Positions 1 through 5,321 of a stretch of DNA of 5,321 bases are shown here, one piece after another; within the stretch, counting starts at the first letter, position 1, and every line of letters begins with the position of its first letter. The DNA comes from Cyanobacteria bacterium T3Sed10_376R1m. GTDB taxonomy: Bacteria; Cyanobacteriota; Cyanobacteriia; Cyanobacteriales; Cyanobacteriaceae. The notes below the pieces were generated by a model. The model ran no database searches, was not told the DNA's origin, and saw nothing but the letters and a program-made list of their open reading frames with translations. Made by a program: the position numbers and the translations under genes. The stretch spans positions 1 to 5,321 of the forward strand of contig PXEJ01000137.1 of the NCBI GenBank assembly GCA_003566215.1. Direction: 5' to 3'.

Positions 1-1084
1 AAACGATTAACTCCGCATCTGCAACTAACCAGAATTTACGGGGTTGAGCTGAAAGCCCTAAACCAGCACCAGAACCACTGGCTAACATTCCTGCACCAGA
101 AGCAAAACCGACCCCAGAGCCACTAGCCATCATTCCAGCCCCAGAAGCTGCCCACATTCCCATACCAGAGGGGAACACATAGGAACTAATAGCGTTTTCA
201 GGAATCATTGAGCCAGGCACTTGTTGCATACTGCCATAAAGAGAACCTGCGACCCTTTGGGCTTCCACTCCTTGAGCCATGCCAAAGATTTCGTCATAGA
301 TGGCATGATCCTGACGAGGAGAGGATGCTTGAGCTGCGATCGCCACTTTTTTAGCAGGGGGAGTTAACTCATGAACCGTCTTACCGTTTAAATCCTGTTC
401 CCAATTCACAGAGATAAAAACATCTTCTACCCAATCACTAGGATATACTGGGGGAATTCTTACAGGCACAGAACGAGCTAAAACTAACCAACGTCCATCA
501 GCACAACGATAACCAATGTCAATTAGATAATCTCTATCACTCACAGGAATAGGTAAATACCACTCCCTTGCCAACTCATCACAAAGGTATTCTTGGATGT
601 TGTGGGGTCCTTCGTACTCAATATTTATGTCCGTAACATCATATAAACGCAAAGCTAATTGTTGCCCCCCTTGAGAGCGTAAACTATCTTTTTGTTCGTG
701 GGGAATATCCCAATAAGCATAAGCCCATTGAGGATCACGAGGCAACAAAACAATACGACTCTCACCATAACCTCCGGGTAATTCTCCCAAGCCCTCATCT
801 ACTGATGCTAAAACTTCGGAGCTAAGATCATCTTGTCCAACATCAAATTTTGATACTTCCATTGTTGTGCTTCTCTCATTCATAACTGGGCTAGATTTTG
901 ACAAAGTATTTTGACTAATTGAATTAATTTTGTCAGTGGGTAAAAGTTCTTTTTGTTTGGTTTGAATGGCAATCAATAATTGTGCCTTACGCATTCGACT
1001 ATAGCGAGGGATATTAAGACGCCTGGCAACCTTGCGCAATTGTCTAAGGGTCATGTCCTCTATTTCAGGTGCTTGTTTTGACAT
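1..1084 (-). CDS. Rho_N-like / DUF4912 domain protein, 3' end beyond window
   Basis: An open frame runs from ATG at 1084 to the left edge without a stop: 361 codons, partial at the C-terminus. Residues 9-41 look like a Rho_N/SAP-type helical motif (MTLRQLRKVARRL, then YSRMRKAQLL), a fold that often binds nucleic acid. Residues 42-105 are a polar, probably disordered linker. Residues about 108-225 match the DUF4912 pattern (LLPRDPQWAYAYWDIP, LALRLYDVTD, YLIDIGYRCADGRWLVLARS). Residues 305-345 are a Gly/Ser/Ala/Met-rich linker, followed by RKFWLVADAELIV, which in cyanobacterial homologues opens the second conserved block. There is no signal peptide or membrane segment, so it is probably cytoplasmic. 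The start is supported by GGAG ten bases upstream. The molecular function of DUF4912 proteins is not known to me; nucleic-acid binding is inferred only from the N-terminal motif. Family identification is from memory of the pattern, but coding status is secure. Confidence 0.88.
   Translation of the reverse strand, partial: MSKQAPEIEDMTLRQLRKVARRLNIPRYSRMRKAQLLIAIQTKQKELLPTDKINSISQNTLSKSSPVMNERSTTMEVSKFDVGQDDLSSEVLASVDEGLGELPGGYGESRIVLLPRDPQWAYAYWDIPHEQKDSLRSQGGQQLALRLYDVTDINIEYEGPHNIQEYLCDELAREWYLPIPVSDRDYLIDIGYRCADGRWLVLARSVPVRIPPVYPSDWVEDVFISVNWEQDLNGKTVHELTPPAKKVAIAAQASSPRQDHAIYDEIFGMAQGVEAQRVAGSLYGSMQQVPGSMIPENAISSYVFPSGMGMWAASGAGMMASGSGVGFASGAGMLASGSGAGLGLSAQPRKFWLVADAELIV
59..148 (-). 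repeat. Tandem 15-residue Gly/Ser/Met repeat (2 x 45 bp) inside the DUF4912 gene
   Basis: Residues 313-327 (ASGAGMMASGSGVGF) and 328-342 (ASGAGMLASGSGAGL) are two adjacent copies of one 15-residue unit, identical at 12 of 15 positions. The DNA copies have diverged at synonymous sites, so this is not a very recent duplication. It forms a flexible low-complexity spacer before the conserved FWLVADAEL block. Confidence 0.8.
336..343. repeat. HIP1 octamer GCGATCGC
   Basis: Perfect copy of the highly iterated palindrome of cyanobacterial genomes. It lies in the DUF4912 gene, where it encodes part of Val-Ala-Ile-Ala. It supports a cyanobacterial origin. Confidence 0.9.
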
Positions 1085-1098
1085 GAGATAAAATCTCC
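1085..1098 (-). promoter_or_regulatory. Shine-Dalgarno of the DUF4912 gene inside a small inverted repeat
   Basis: On the minus strand GGAG (1098-1095) lies ten bases before the ATG and supports the chosen start. Three bases of it belong to a perfect inverted repeat, GAGAT-TTT-ATCTC (1097-1085), which abuts the start codon. A five-pair stem there could partly hide the ribosome-binding site. That it forms or matters is inference; the stem is short and AT-rich. Confidence 0.5.
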
Positions 1099-1236
1099 GT
1101 TGGGTTTATGGCTAAATATATTTCAGGTCATATTTGTACCTTTCCTTTGACAAGGTGGTCTCAGTGATTGCTTCCTCTTTTAAAGATTTTTTTTATGGAG
1201 GGGATCACTTACTTAACTTTATGTAACAAAATATAA

Positions 1237-1252
1237 CCTTGATTCGTCAAGG
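1237..1252 (-). terminator. Possible weak intrinsic terminator downstream of the P450 gene
   Basis: On the minus strand CCTTGA-CGAA-TCAAGG is a perfect six-pair stem with a four-base loop, followed by TTATATTTTGTT. The hairpin plus U-rich tail resembles an intrinsic terminator for the P450 transcript, about 125 bases past its stop. The stem has only three G-C pairs and the tail is interrupted, so it may be only a leader structure of the next gene. Confidence 0.3.
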
Positions 1253-1272
1253 GGTTGAAAGATTAGTTTTTA

Positions 1273-1347
1273 TTTCATGACGAACAATTAAGGCTTTGGG
1301 GATCATTATGTCAAATTTTCATGACAATTAATCTTTTTTGGGGATGA
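1273..1347. repeat. Imperfect direct repeat, two copies
   Basis: Copy A (1273-1305) and copy B (1317-1347) share, in order, TTTCATGAC, AATTAA, a C followed by a T run, and GGGGAT(C/G)A. Copy A has four extra bases (GAAC) after the first block, and the T runs differ in length. The copies are offset by 44 bases. They could be duplicated regulator sites or the remains of a local duplication. A third GGGGATCA after a T run lies at 1200-1207. Confidence 0.55.
1286..1314 (-). promoter_or_regulatory. Candidate promoter for the DUF4912 gene
   Basis: A perfect TTGACA -35 hexamer (1314-1309) is followed after 17 bases by TTAATT (1291-1286), a poor -10 match. It points toward the DUF4912 gene and lies between and over the copies of the direct repeat. 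It would give a leader of roughly 190 bases. No better -35/-10 pair with proper spacing was found in this gap, but the -10 is weak. Confidence 0.25.
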
Positions 1348-1377
1348 ACTTCCCGTCTCCTAGTCTTGGCTAAAATT

Positions 1378-2715
1378 TTAAGCTATATCTTTACTTAAAC
1401 TAACAACCTTTAAATTAGACTTAGGGTGCAAACTCGGAATATTACTTAAAGTTAAATCCTGATTTTCTGCTAACTTCCAACGGTAATTACGCAACAATAA
1501 AGAAGCAAAAATTTTCATCTCCATTTGAGCAAAAGCATAGCCCAAACAAAAACGAGAACCACCCCCAAAACCGACTAAGCTAAAATCAACTTTCTTACTC
1601 TCATCCCTGGATTTACTAAATCTATCGGGGTCAAAAATTAGAGGATTTGAATATATATTTTCGTCTTTATGGGTTGATTCAATTCTATATAAAACCTGCC
1701 ATCCTTCAGGGACATAATAACCATTAAAAACAAAAGGTTTTACCACCCCACGAAAACCACCACCAACGGCAGGATATAATCTTTCTACTTCCTTTAACAC
1801 CTGCTCTAAATAAGGCATTTGTTTTAGTTGATTAAGGCTTAATTCTTCTTGTTGATGTAACTTATTTTGTTCTTTCTTTACTTTCATTAAAACATCAGGA
1901 TTTTGAGACAAGGCGAGACAAAAAGAAGTTAACATTGAAGTCGTAGTTTCATGGCCAGCAAACAACATTAACAAAGCTTGAACTTTAATTTCTTCAATAC
2001 TTAAACTATTGCCTTCCTCATCTTTAGTTTGAATTAATAAACCCAAAGTATCGTTAGTGGGATTCTTTTTTCTTTTGCTAATTTCTTGTTCTAAATGAGA
2101 TAATAATAAATCTCTAGCTTTTAAAGCTTTATAGTATTTTGTACCTTTTATTTTAATAGGAAAACTAAATAAACCCAATGTTAAATCATTAAAAAGTCCA
2201 GATAAATAAGCAACATTTTCACCTCTTTTACTTCCTAATAATAAAACACTAGCTATCTCAAAAGTCATTTGTTTTAGTTCAGTAAACCAAGTGAAATTTT
2301 CTAAATTTTCCCACTTAGATAAATAACTTTCAACAATATTTCTCATGGTTTCAAAATAATTATTTAACGCTCCTCCGTGAAAACTAGGCATTAATAATTT
2401 GCGATTGCGTTTATGTTCATCACCATCTTGTAAAAATAATGATTTTCCTAGTAATTCATGAAAATTTTTGGGCCAACCTTTTTCCCAAGAAAAATAATCA
2501 AAATGACTTTGTAAAATAAAGCGATTAGCTTCTGCTCCGCACATAAAAACCGTGGGTTTTCCTAAAATATTTGTCTTGAATATGTTTCCATATTTATCTT
2601 TTTTCTTCTCACCAAAATCAGGGTCAGTAATAAAGCTTAAGGTTTCACCGATCAAAGGAAAACCAAATTTACCGGGGGGTAAAGGATAATTTTCAGGTAA
2701 TTTTTGCTTAGTCAT
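1378..2715 (-). CDS. Cytochrome P450, CYP120 family-like (putative retinoid/apocarotenoid hydroxylase)
   Basis: A complete 445-residue soluble bacterial P450 with no membrane anchor. It starts with the proline-rich PLPPGKFGFPLIGETL (11-26). The I-helix oxygen-activation motif is AGHETT (253-258), the K-helix ExxR is E309/R312, the PERF-like segment is FDPDRF (361-366), and the heme loop FGGGSRFCLG (383-392) carries axial Cys390. Length and pattern (PPG.FG.P..GETL, QMTFE, KQMPYLEQVLKEV.RL.P.VGGGFR) closely resemble Synechocystis CYP120A1 (444 residues), an all-trans-retinoic acid hydroxylase. Family membership is a strong inference from remembered sequence; the substrate is only suggested by homology. 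No redox partner gene is nearby, so housekeeping ferredoxin and its reductase probably supply electrons. It lies 62 bp after speA on the same strand. ATG is the start because the conserved N-terminus follows at once, although no clear Shine-Dalgarno precedes it. Confidence 0.95.
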   Translation of the reverse strand: MTKQKLPENYPLPPGKFGFPLIGETLSFITDPDFGEKKKDKYGNIFKTNILGKPTVFMCGAEANRFILQSHFDYFSWEKGWPKNFHELLGKSLFLQDGDEHKRNRKLLMPSFHGGALNNYFETMRNIVESYLSKWENLENFTWFTELKQMTFEIASVLLLGSKRGENVAYLSGLFNDLTLGLFSFPIKIKGTKYYKALKARDLLLSHLEQEISKRKKNPTNDTLGLLIQTKDEEGNSLSIEEIKVQALLMLFAGHETTTSMLTSFCLALSQNPDVLMKVKKEQNKLHQQEELSLNQLKQMPYLEQVLKEVERLYPAVGGGFRGVVKPFVFNGYYVPEGWQVLYRIESTHKDENIYSNPLIFDPDRFSKSRDESKKVDFSLVGFGGGSRFCLGYAFAQMEMKIFASLLLRNYRWKLAENQDLTLSNIPSLHPKSNLKVVSLSKDIA

Positions 2716-2731
2716 CTTTTGTTAAATTAGG

Positions 2732-2743
2732 TACATAGCTGTA
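2732..2743. promoter_or_regulatory. Short inverted repeat TACA-TAGC-TGTA upstream of the P450 gene
   Basis: Four-base arms TACA and TGTA flank four bases, 17 bases before the P450 start. It could be a half-site pair for a regulator, but arms this short occur often by chance in AT-rich DNA. The rest of the 62-bp gap shows no convincing -35/-10 pair, so read-through from speA is possible. Confidence 0.15.
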
Positions 2744-2777
2744 TTAAATTTCTATTAGTTACTTGAAAAACAGCAAA

Positions 2778-4706
2778 CTAATTATCAAGGTAGGTATAAC
2801 CGCGCAAATTTTGGTCATAATTTTTTAATAGTAGTTGAGATTGTTCTAGGGTTAATTGTTTTTTTTGTAGGGCAGATTCGGTGAGGCAACGCAATTTTTC
2901 TTGTAATTCATCTCCTTTATATTCTACATATTCTAAAACGTTTTTAACGGTATCACCTTTAACAATATATTGTAGTTGATAATCGTCTTCATTTTTTGAG
3001 ATATGAACTACATTTATATCACCAAAAAGATTATGTAAATTACCCATAATTTCTTGATATGAACCAACTAAAAACATTCCTAAATAATAGGGTTTATATT
3101 CCGGATTTTCAGGATTATTATGATTATTTTCTAAGGGGTGTAATTCTAAACTTTTTTTGACATCTTGTAAGTCGATAAACTTGTCAATTTTTCCGTCACT
3201 ATCACAAGTTAAGTCTGCTAAGATTGCTTTTTGGGTTGGTTTTTCTTTCAAACGATGAATAGGCATTATGGGAAAAAGTTGATCGATTGCCCAAGCATCG
3301 GGGGCAGACTGAAACACGGACAAATTAATATAGTAGGTAGAAATCATGAGCTCATTTAATTCTTCTAAATCATCGCTGACATAGCTTTGATTTTTGGTAA
3401 TTTTATATATTTTATGACTACAAGCCCAATATAGTTGTTCTGCCCTTGCCCGTTGGTTTAAACTCAGATAGCCAAAGTTAAATAGACTAATGGCTTCTTC
3501 TTTGAATTGCACTGCATCGTGGTACATTTCTTGATAGTTTTCTTCGTCGATTGACTCATAGGTTTCCCACAGGTTACGGATAATTAAATGTTCTTTTTTT
3601 GCTGTGGGTAAGGGAATTTTTGAGGGGGGATTGTTACTGTTAACTACGTTAAAGATTAACACGGAATGGTGAGATGCGATCGCCCTTCCACTTTCACTAA
3701 CTAATATGGGGGGATTAACATTACCTTCATCACAACAATCTTTAATGGCTGCCACAATATCGTTAGCATAGTTCTGCATATTATAGTTTTTAGAAGCGTA
3801 AAAGTTGGTTTTTGAACCGTTATAATCCACCGCTAAACCGCCGCCAACATCCAAATATTTCATCCCTGCCCCCATTTTGGATAGTTGTACATAAATTTGC
3901 CCTGCTTCCCTGATGGCATCTTTAATCACGGCAATAGAAGAAATTTGTGAACCAATATGGAAATGGAGCAGTTTTAAACAGTCTAATAATTCTTTTTCTT
4001 GAAGGGTATTATACACTGTTAAAATTTCAGGAATAGTTAAGCCAAATTTTGCTTTTTCTCCTGTGGAGTTGCCCCAATGTCCACTACCTTTAGTTTTTAA
4101 TTTTGCCCTCACTCCTATTTGTGGTTTTAGTCCCAATTTTTGACTGATTTCGAGGGTTATATATAGTTCTTTTATTTGTTCAATTACAATAATTAAATTA
4201 TGTCCTAATTGTTGGGCTAAAAGGGCAGTTTCTAAATATTCCTTGTCTTTATAACCATTGCAAATAAGTAAAGTTTCCTTGGTTTCATCAATATTTAGGG
4301 TAGCTAAAGCAATCATCAATTCAGGTTTTGATCCTACTTCTAAACCAAAGTGATAGGGCTTACCATAATCTACTAAGGCTTCTACTAATTGCTTATGTTG
4401 GTTACATTTAACTGGATATACACCTCGATAAACATTGGGATAGTTGTAACGGGCGATCGCACTTTCCATACATTGATGGAGTCTTTGTAACCGATCTGCC
4501 AAAATATCAGAAAAACGAATTAATAAGGGTAAATTAACATCCCTTTTTTTAAGACTTTCTATTAATTCAAATAAATCTAAATTATTATTATCTCCCCTGG
4601 GAGATACTGTCACATTTCCATTGTCATTAATAGAAAAATAAGGGTGTCCCCATCCCTCCACCTGATATAATTCTTGACTATGGGCGATCGACCAATTATT
4701 TGTCAT
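2778..4706 (-). CDS. speA: Biosynthetic arginine decarboxylase (PLP-dependent)
   Basis: A complete 642-residue protein, the usual length of SpeA (about 630-660). It decarboxylates L-arginine to agmatine, the first step of the route to putrescine and spermidine, using PLP and Mg2+ in the cytoplasm. Visible landmarks: ELYQVEGWGHPYFSIN (12-27); the alanine-racemase-type barrel with LPLLIRFSDIL (59-69); the PLP lysine in GVYPVKCNQ (Lys100); HFHIGSQ (248-254); the phosphate-binding glycines in DVGGG (286-290); SESGRAIASHHSV (337-349); and DLTCDSDGKID (498-508) with Cys501, the conserved acid/cysteine segment of the second half of the active site. All key residues are present, so it should be active. 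It sits 83 bp after the peroxiredoxin gene and 62 bp before the P450. Cyanobacteria often have two such paralogues; which one this is cannot be told. Confidence 0.97.
   Translation of the reverse strand: MTNNWSIAHSQELYQVEGWGHPYFSINDNGNVTVSPRGDNNNLDLFELIESLKKRDVNLPLLIRFSDILADRLQRLHQCMESAIARYNYPNVYRGVYPVKCNQHKQLVEALVDYGKPYHFGLEVGSKPELMIALATLNIDETKETLLICNGYKDKEYLETALLAQQLGHNLIIVIEQIKELYITLEISQKLGLKPQIGVRAKLKTKGSGHWGNSTGEKAKFGLTIPEILTVYNTLQEKELLDCLKLLHFHIGSQISSIAVIKDAIREAGQIYVQLSKMGAGMKYLDVGGGLAVDYNGSKTNFYASKNYNMQNYANDIVAAIKDCCDEGNVNPPILVSESGRAIASHHSVLIFNVVNSNNPPSKIPLPTAKKEHLIIRNLWETYESIDEENYQEMYHDAVQFKEEAISLFNFGYLSLNQRARAEQLYWACSHKIYKITKNQSYVSDDLEELNELMISTYYINLSVFQSAPDAWAIDQLFPIMPIHRLKEKPTQKAILADLTCDSDGKIDKFIDLQDVKKSLELHPLENNHNNPENPEYKPYYLGMFLVGSYQEIMGNLHNLFGDINVVHISKNEDDYQLQYIVKGDTVKNVLEYVEYKGDELQEKLRCLTESALQKKQLTLEQSQLLLKNYDQNLRGYTYLDN
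3676..3683. repeat. HIP1 octamer GCGATCGC
   Basis: Perfect HIP1 palindrome inside speA, encoding part of the conserved Arg-Ala-Ile-Ala near residue 341. Confidence 0.9.
4453..4460. repeat. HIP1 octamer GCGATCGC
   Basis: Perfect HIP1 palindrome inside speA, encoding part of Ser-Ala-Ile-Ala near residue 83. A seven-of-eight relative, GCGATCGA, lies close by at 4684-4691. Confidence 0.9.
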
Positions 4707-4738
4707 TCTCTATAGCTATCTTTTTATTTAAAAATATG

Positions 4739-4744
4739 ATTATA
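4739..4744 (-). promoter_or_regulatory. Candidate -10 box of a speA promoter
   Basis: A perfect TATAAT on the minus strand lies 32 bases before the speA ATG, giving a predicted start near 4732 and a leader of about 26 bases. The only -35 match at suitable spacing is poor (TTCTTA, 18 bases upstream). The gap is so AT-rich that a chance match is possible, but position and orientation fit a speA promoter. It overlaps a 12-bp perfect palindrome at 4742-4753. Confidence 0.45.
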
Positions 4745-4765
4745 AAATTTTATTTTTAGATCTAA
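4742..4765. repeat. Two AT-rich perfect palindromes in the prx-speA gap
   Basis: ATAAAATTTTAT (4742-4753) and TTAGATCTAA (4756-4765) are perfect palindromes separated by two bases, just upstream of and overlapping the candidate speA -10 box. They could be operator sites or simply reflect base composition. Neither makes a credible terminator for the peroxiredoxin transcript, because loop-free A/T stems are unstable. Confidence 0.4.
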
Positions 4766-4789
4766 GAATTAGAAGATAAAACCCTAAAA

Positions 4790-5321
4790 CTAACCTTGTA
4801 ACTCATCAAGCTTACTCAAAACCTCTTGACTATGAATGACAGGACGTACCCCCAAAAATTTTGCCACTAAAACTCCATCAGGATTTACGATATAAGTATG
4901 ACGCAAAGACCGACCAGTTAACCACGAACCATAAGCCTTACTCACCCTACCATCCACATCCGCCAAAAGAGGAAACTTTAACCCCTCAGAATCGCAAAAA
5001 TCTTCATGGGACTGAACATCATCCACACTAATACCAATTATTTCAGTATTTCTAGCCTCATACTCAGGCAAATCTCTTTGAAATCTCTGGGCTTCTAGGG
5101 TACATCCGGGAGTAAAATCTTGGGGATAAAAATAGACAACTACCCATTTTCCTAAATAATCCTGAAGGGATATTTCCCCACCACCACCATTGCTAGGCAA
5201 AGAAAATTGGGGAGCGGTTTCATTTAAGGTAGGTTGAATTCCCCCTAAAGCCACTGCCGAGTTAGTTATTCCGAAACAAAAACTCAAGATGAATATAATG
5301 AAAATTTTAGAGATAGATTTC
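4790..5321 (-). CDS. Exported PrxQ/BCP-type peroxiredoxin, 5' end beyond window
   Basis: The frame stays open to the right edge, so the TTG at 5287 is not needed as a start. In-frame codons 5320-5288 add KSISKIFIIFI before it, giving a signal peptide: lysines, a hydrophobic core, then NSAVALGG with likely cleavage after AVA. The mature protein probably reduces peroxides in the thylakoid lumen or periplasm. Numbering residues from the TTG codon, the thioredoxin-like domain spans about 24-165. The active site PQDFTPGC (55-62) fits PxxxTxxC with peroxidatic Cys62, and Arg129 is the likely conserved arginine. The E. coli BCP-type resolving Cys at +5 is replaced by Gln67. Instead Cys98 lies 36 residues downstream, the spacing reported for the Cys47/Cys83 pair of Xylella PrxQ. 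A third Cys is in the signal peptide. The last window base would be the G of an ATG if the start lies just outside. Confidence 0.93.
   Translation of the reverse strand, partial: KSISKIFIIFILSFCFGITNSAVALGGIQPTLNETAPQFSLPSNGGGGEISLQDYLGKWVVVYFYPQDFTPGCTLEAQRFQRDLPEYEARNTEIIGISVDDVQSHEDFCDSEGLKFPLLADVDGRVSKAYGSWLTGRSLRHTYIVNPDGVLVAKFLGVRPVIHSQEVLSKLDELQG
5251..5320 (-). other. Predicted signal peptide of the peroxiredoxin (partial)
   Basis: Basic n-region (Lys-Ser-Ile-Ser-Lys), an uncharged core rich in Ile, Phe and Leu, and a c-region ending in Ala-Val-Ala. There is no twin arginine, so Sec export is expected. The core cysteine (LSFC) does not fit a lipobox, because Phe sits at -1. The exact cleavage point is an estimate. 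Confidence 0.75.

Larger units (their letters stand above)
1085..1377. other. Intergenic region between P450 stop and DUF4912 start
   Basis: This 293-bp stretch is the largest non-coding block of the window. I see no tRNA and no convincing small gene in either direction. It is strongly AT-rich with several T runs. It contains an imperfect direct repeat (1273-1347), a TTGACA hexamer on the minus strand (1314-1309), a short perfect hairpin (1237-1252), a third GGGGATCA (1200-1207) and the Shine-Dalgarno inverted repeat. It presumably carries the end of the P450 transcript and the promoter and leader of the DUF4912 gene. Confidence 0.7.

Noticed and set aside
1126..1139. NtcA-like site upstream of the DUF4912 gene
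   Set aside because: It reads GGT-N8-TAC rather than GTA-N8-TAC, so one half-site is broken, and no -10 box sits at the expected distance.
1340..1354. GGGGATGAACTTCCC as a terminator hairpin just after the P450 stop
   Set aside because: The stem is only about five pairs including a wobble, and in the direction of P450 transcription it is followed by A residues rather than U residues.
1085..1377. A small hidden gene or tRNA in the largest gap
   Set aside because: No start with ribosome-binding site leads a frame of useful length, and no cloverleaf with a T-loop motif could be found; the T-rich composition looks non-coding.
5276..5278. Lipoprotein modification at the cysteine in the peroxiredoxin leader (LSFC)
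   Set aside because: The residue before Cys is Phe, which lipoboxes do not accept, the Cys is inside the hydrophobic core, and a normal AVA cleavage site follows.
1..5321. Novel defence, toxin-antitoxin, CRISPR, retron or mobile element system
   Set aside because: All long coding frames belong to recognisable families. No repeat-spacer array, transposase, terminal inverted repeats, integrase, reverse transcriptase or small gene pair is visible.

Overview
The window is AT-rich DNA with three copies of the octamer GCGATCGC (HIP1), the over-represented palindrome of many cyanobacterial genomes. All four genes have typical cyanobacterial relatives. I read it as chromosomal DNA of an AT-rich cyanobacterium (Geminocystis/Cyanobacterium/Synechocystis-like); the genus is a guess. 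No mobile element, phage gene, CRISPR array, tRNA or rRNA is visible.

All genes lie on the minus strand, so transcription runs from high to low coordinates. In that order: (1) 5321-4790, a PrxQ/BCP-type peroxiredoxin whose 5' end is cut by the window edge and whose visible N-terminus is a signal peptide; (2) 4706-2778, a complete biosynthetic arginine decarboxylase (speA); (3) 2715-1378, a complete cytochrome P450 close to CYP120A1; (4) 1084-1, the N-terminal 361 residues of a Rho_N-like plus DUF4912 protein that runs off the left edge. A perfect TATAAT lies in the 83-bp gap before speA. The 62-bp gap before the P450 has no convincing promoter. The 293-bp gap between the P450 and the DUF4912 gene is the largest non-coding stretch; it holds an imperfect direct repeat, a TTGACA hexamer, a hairpin and an inverted repeat at the ribosome-binding site.

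The genes do not form an obvious pathway: extracytoplasmic peroxide detoxification, agmatine/polyamine synthesis, oxidation of a lipophilic (possibly retinoid or apocarotenoid) substrate, and a protein of unknown function. The speA-P450 pair could share a transcript, but nothing shows a functional link. I did not find an undescribed system. The best leads are the resolving-cysteine layout of the exported peroxiredoxin, the repeat-bearing leader of the DUF4912 gene, and the architecture of that protein.
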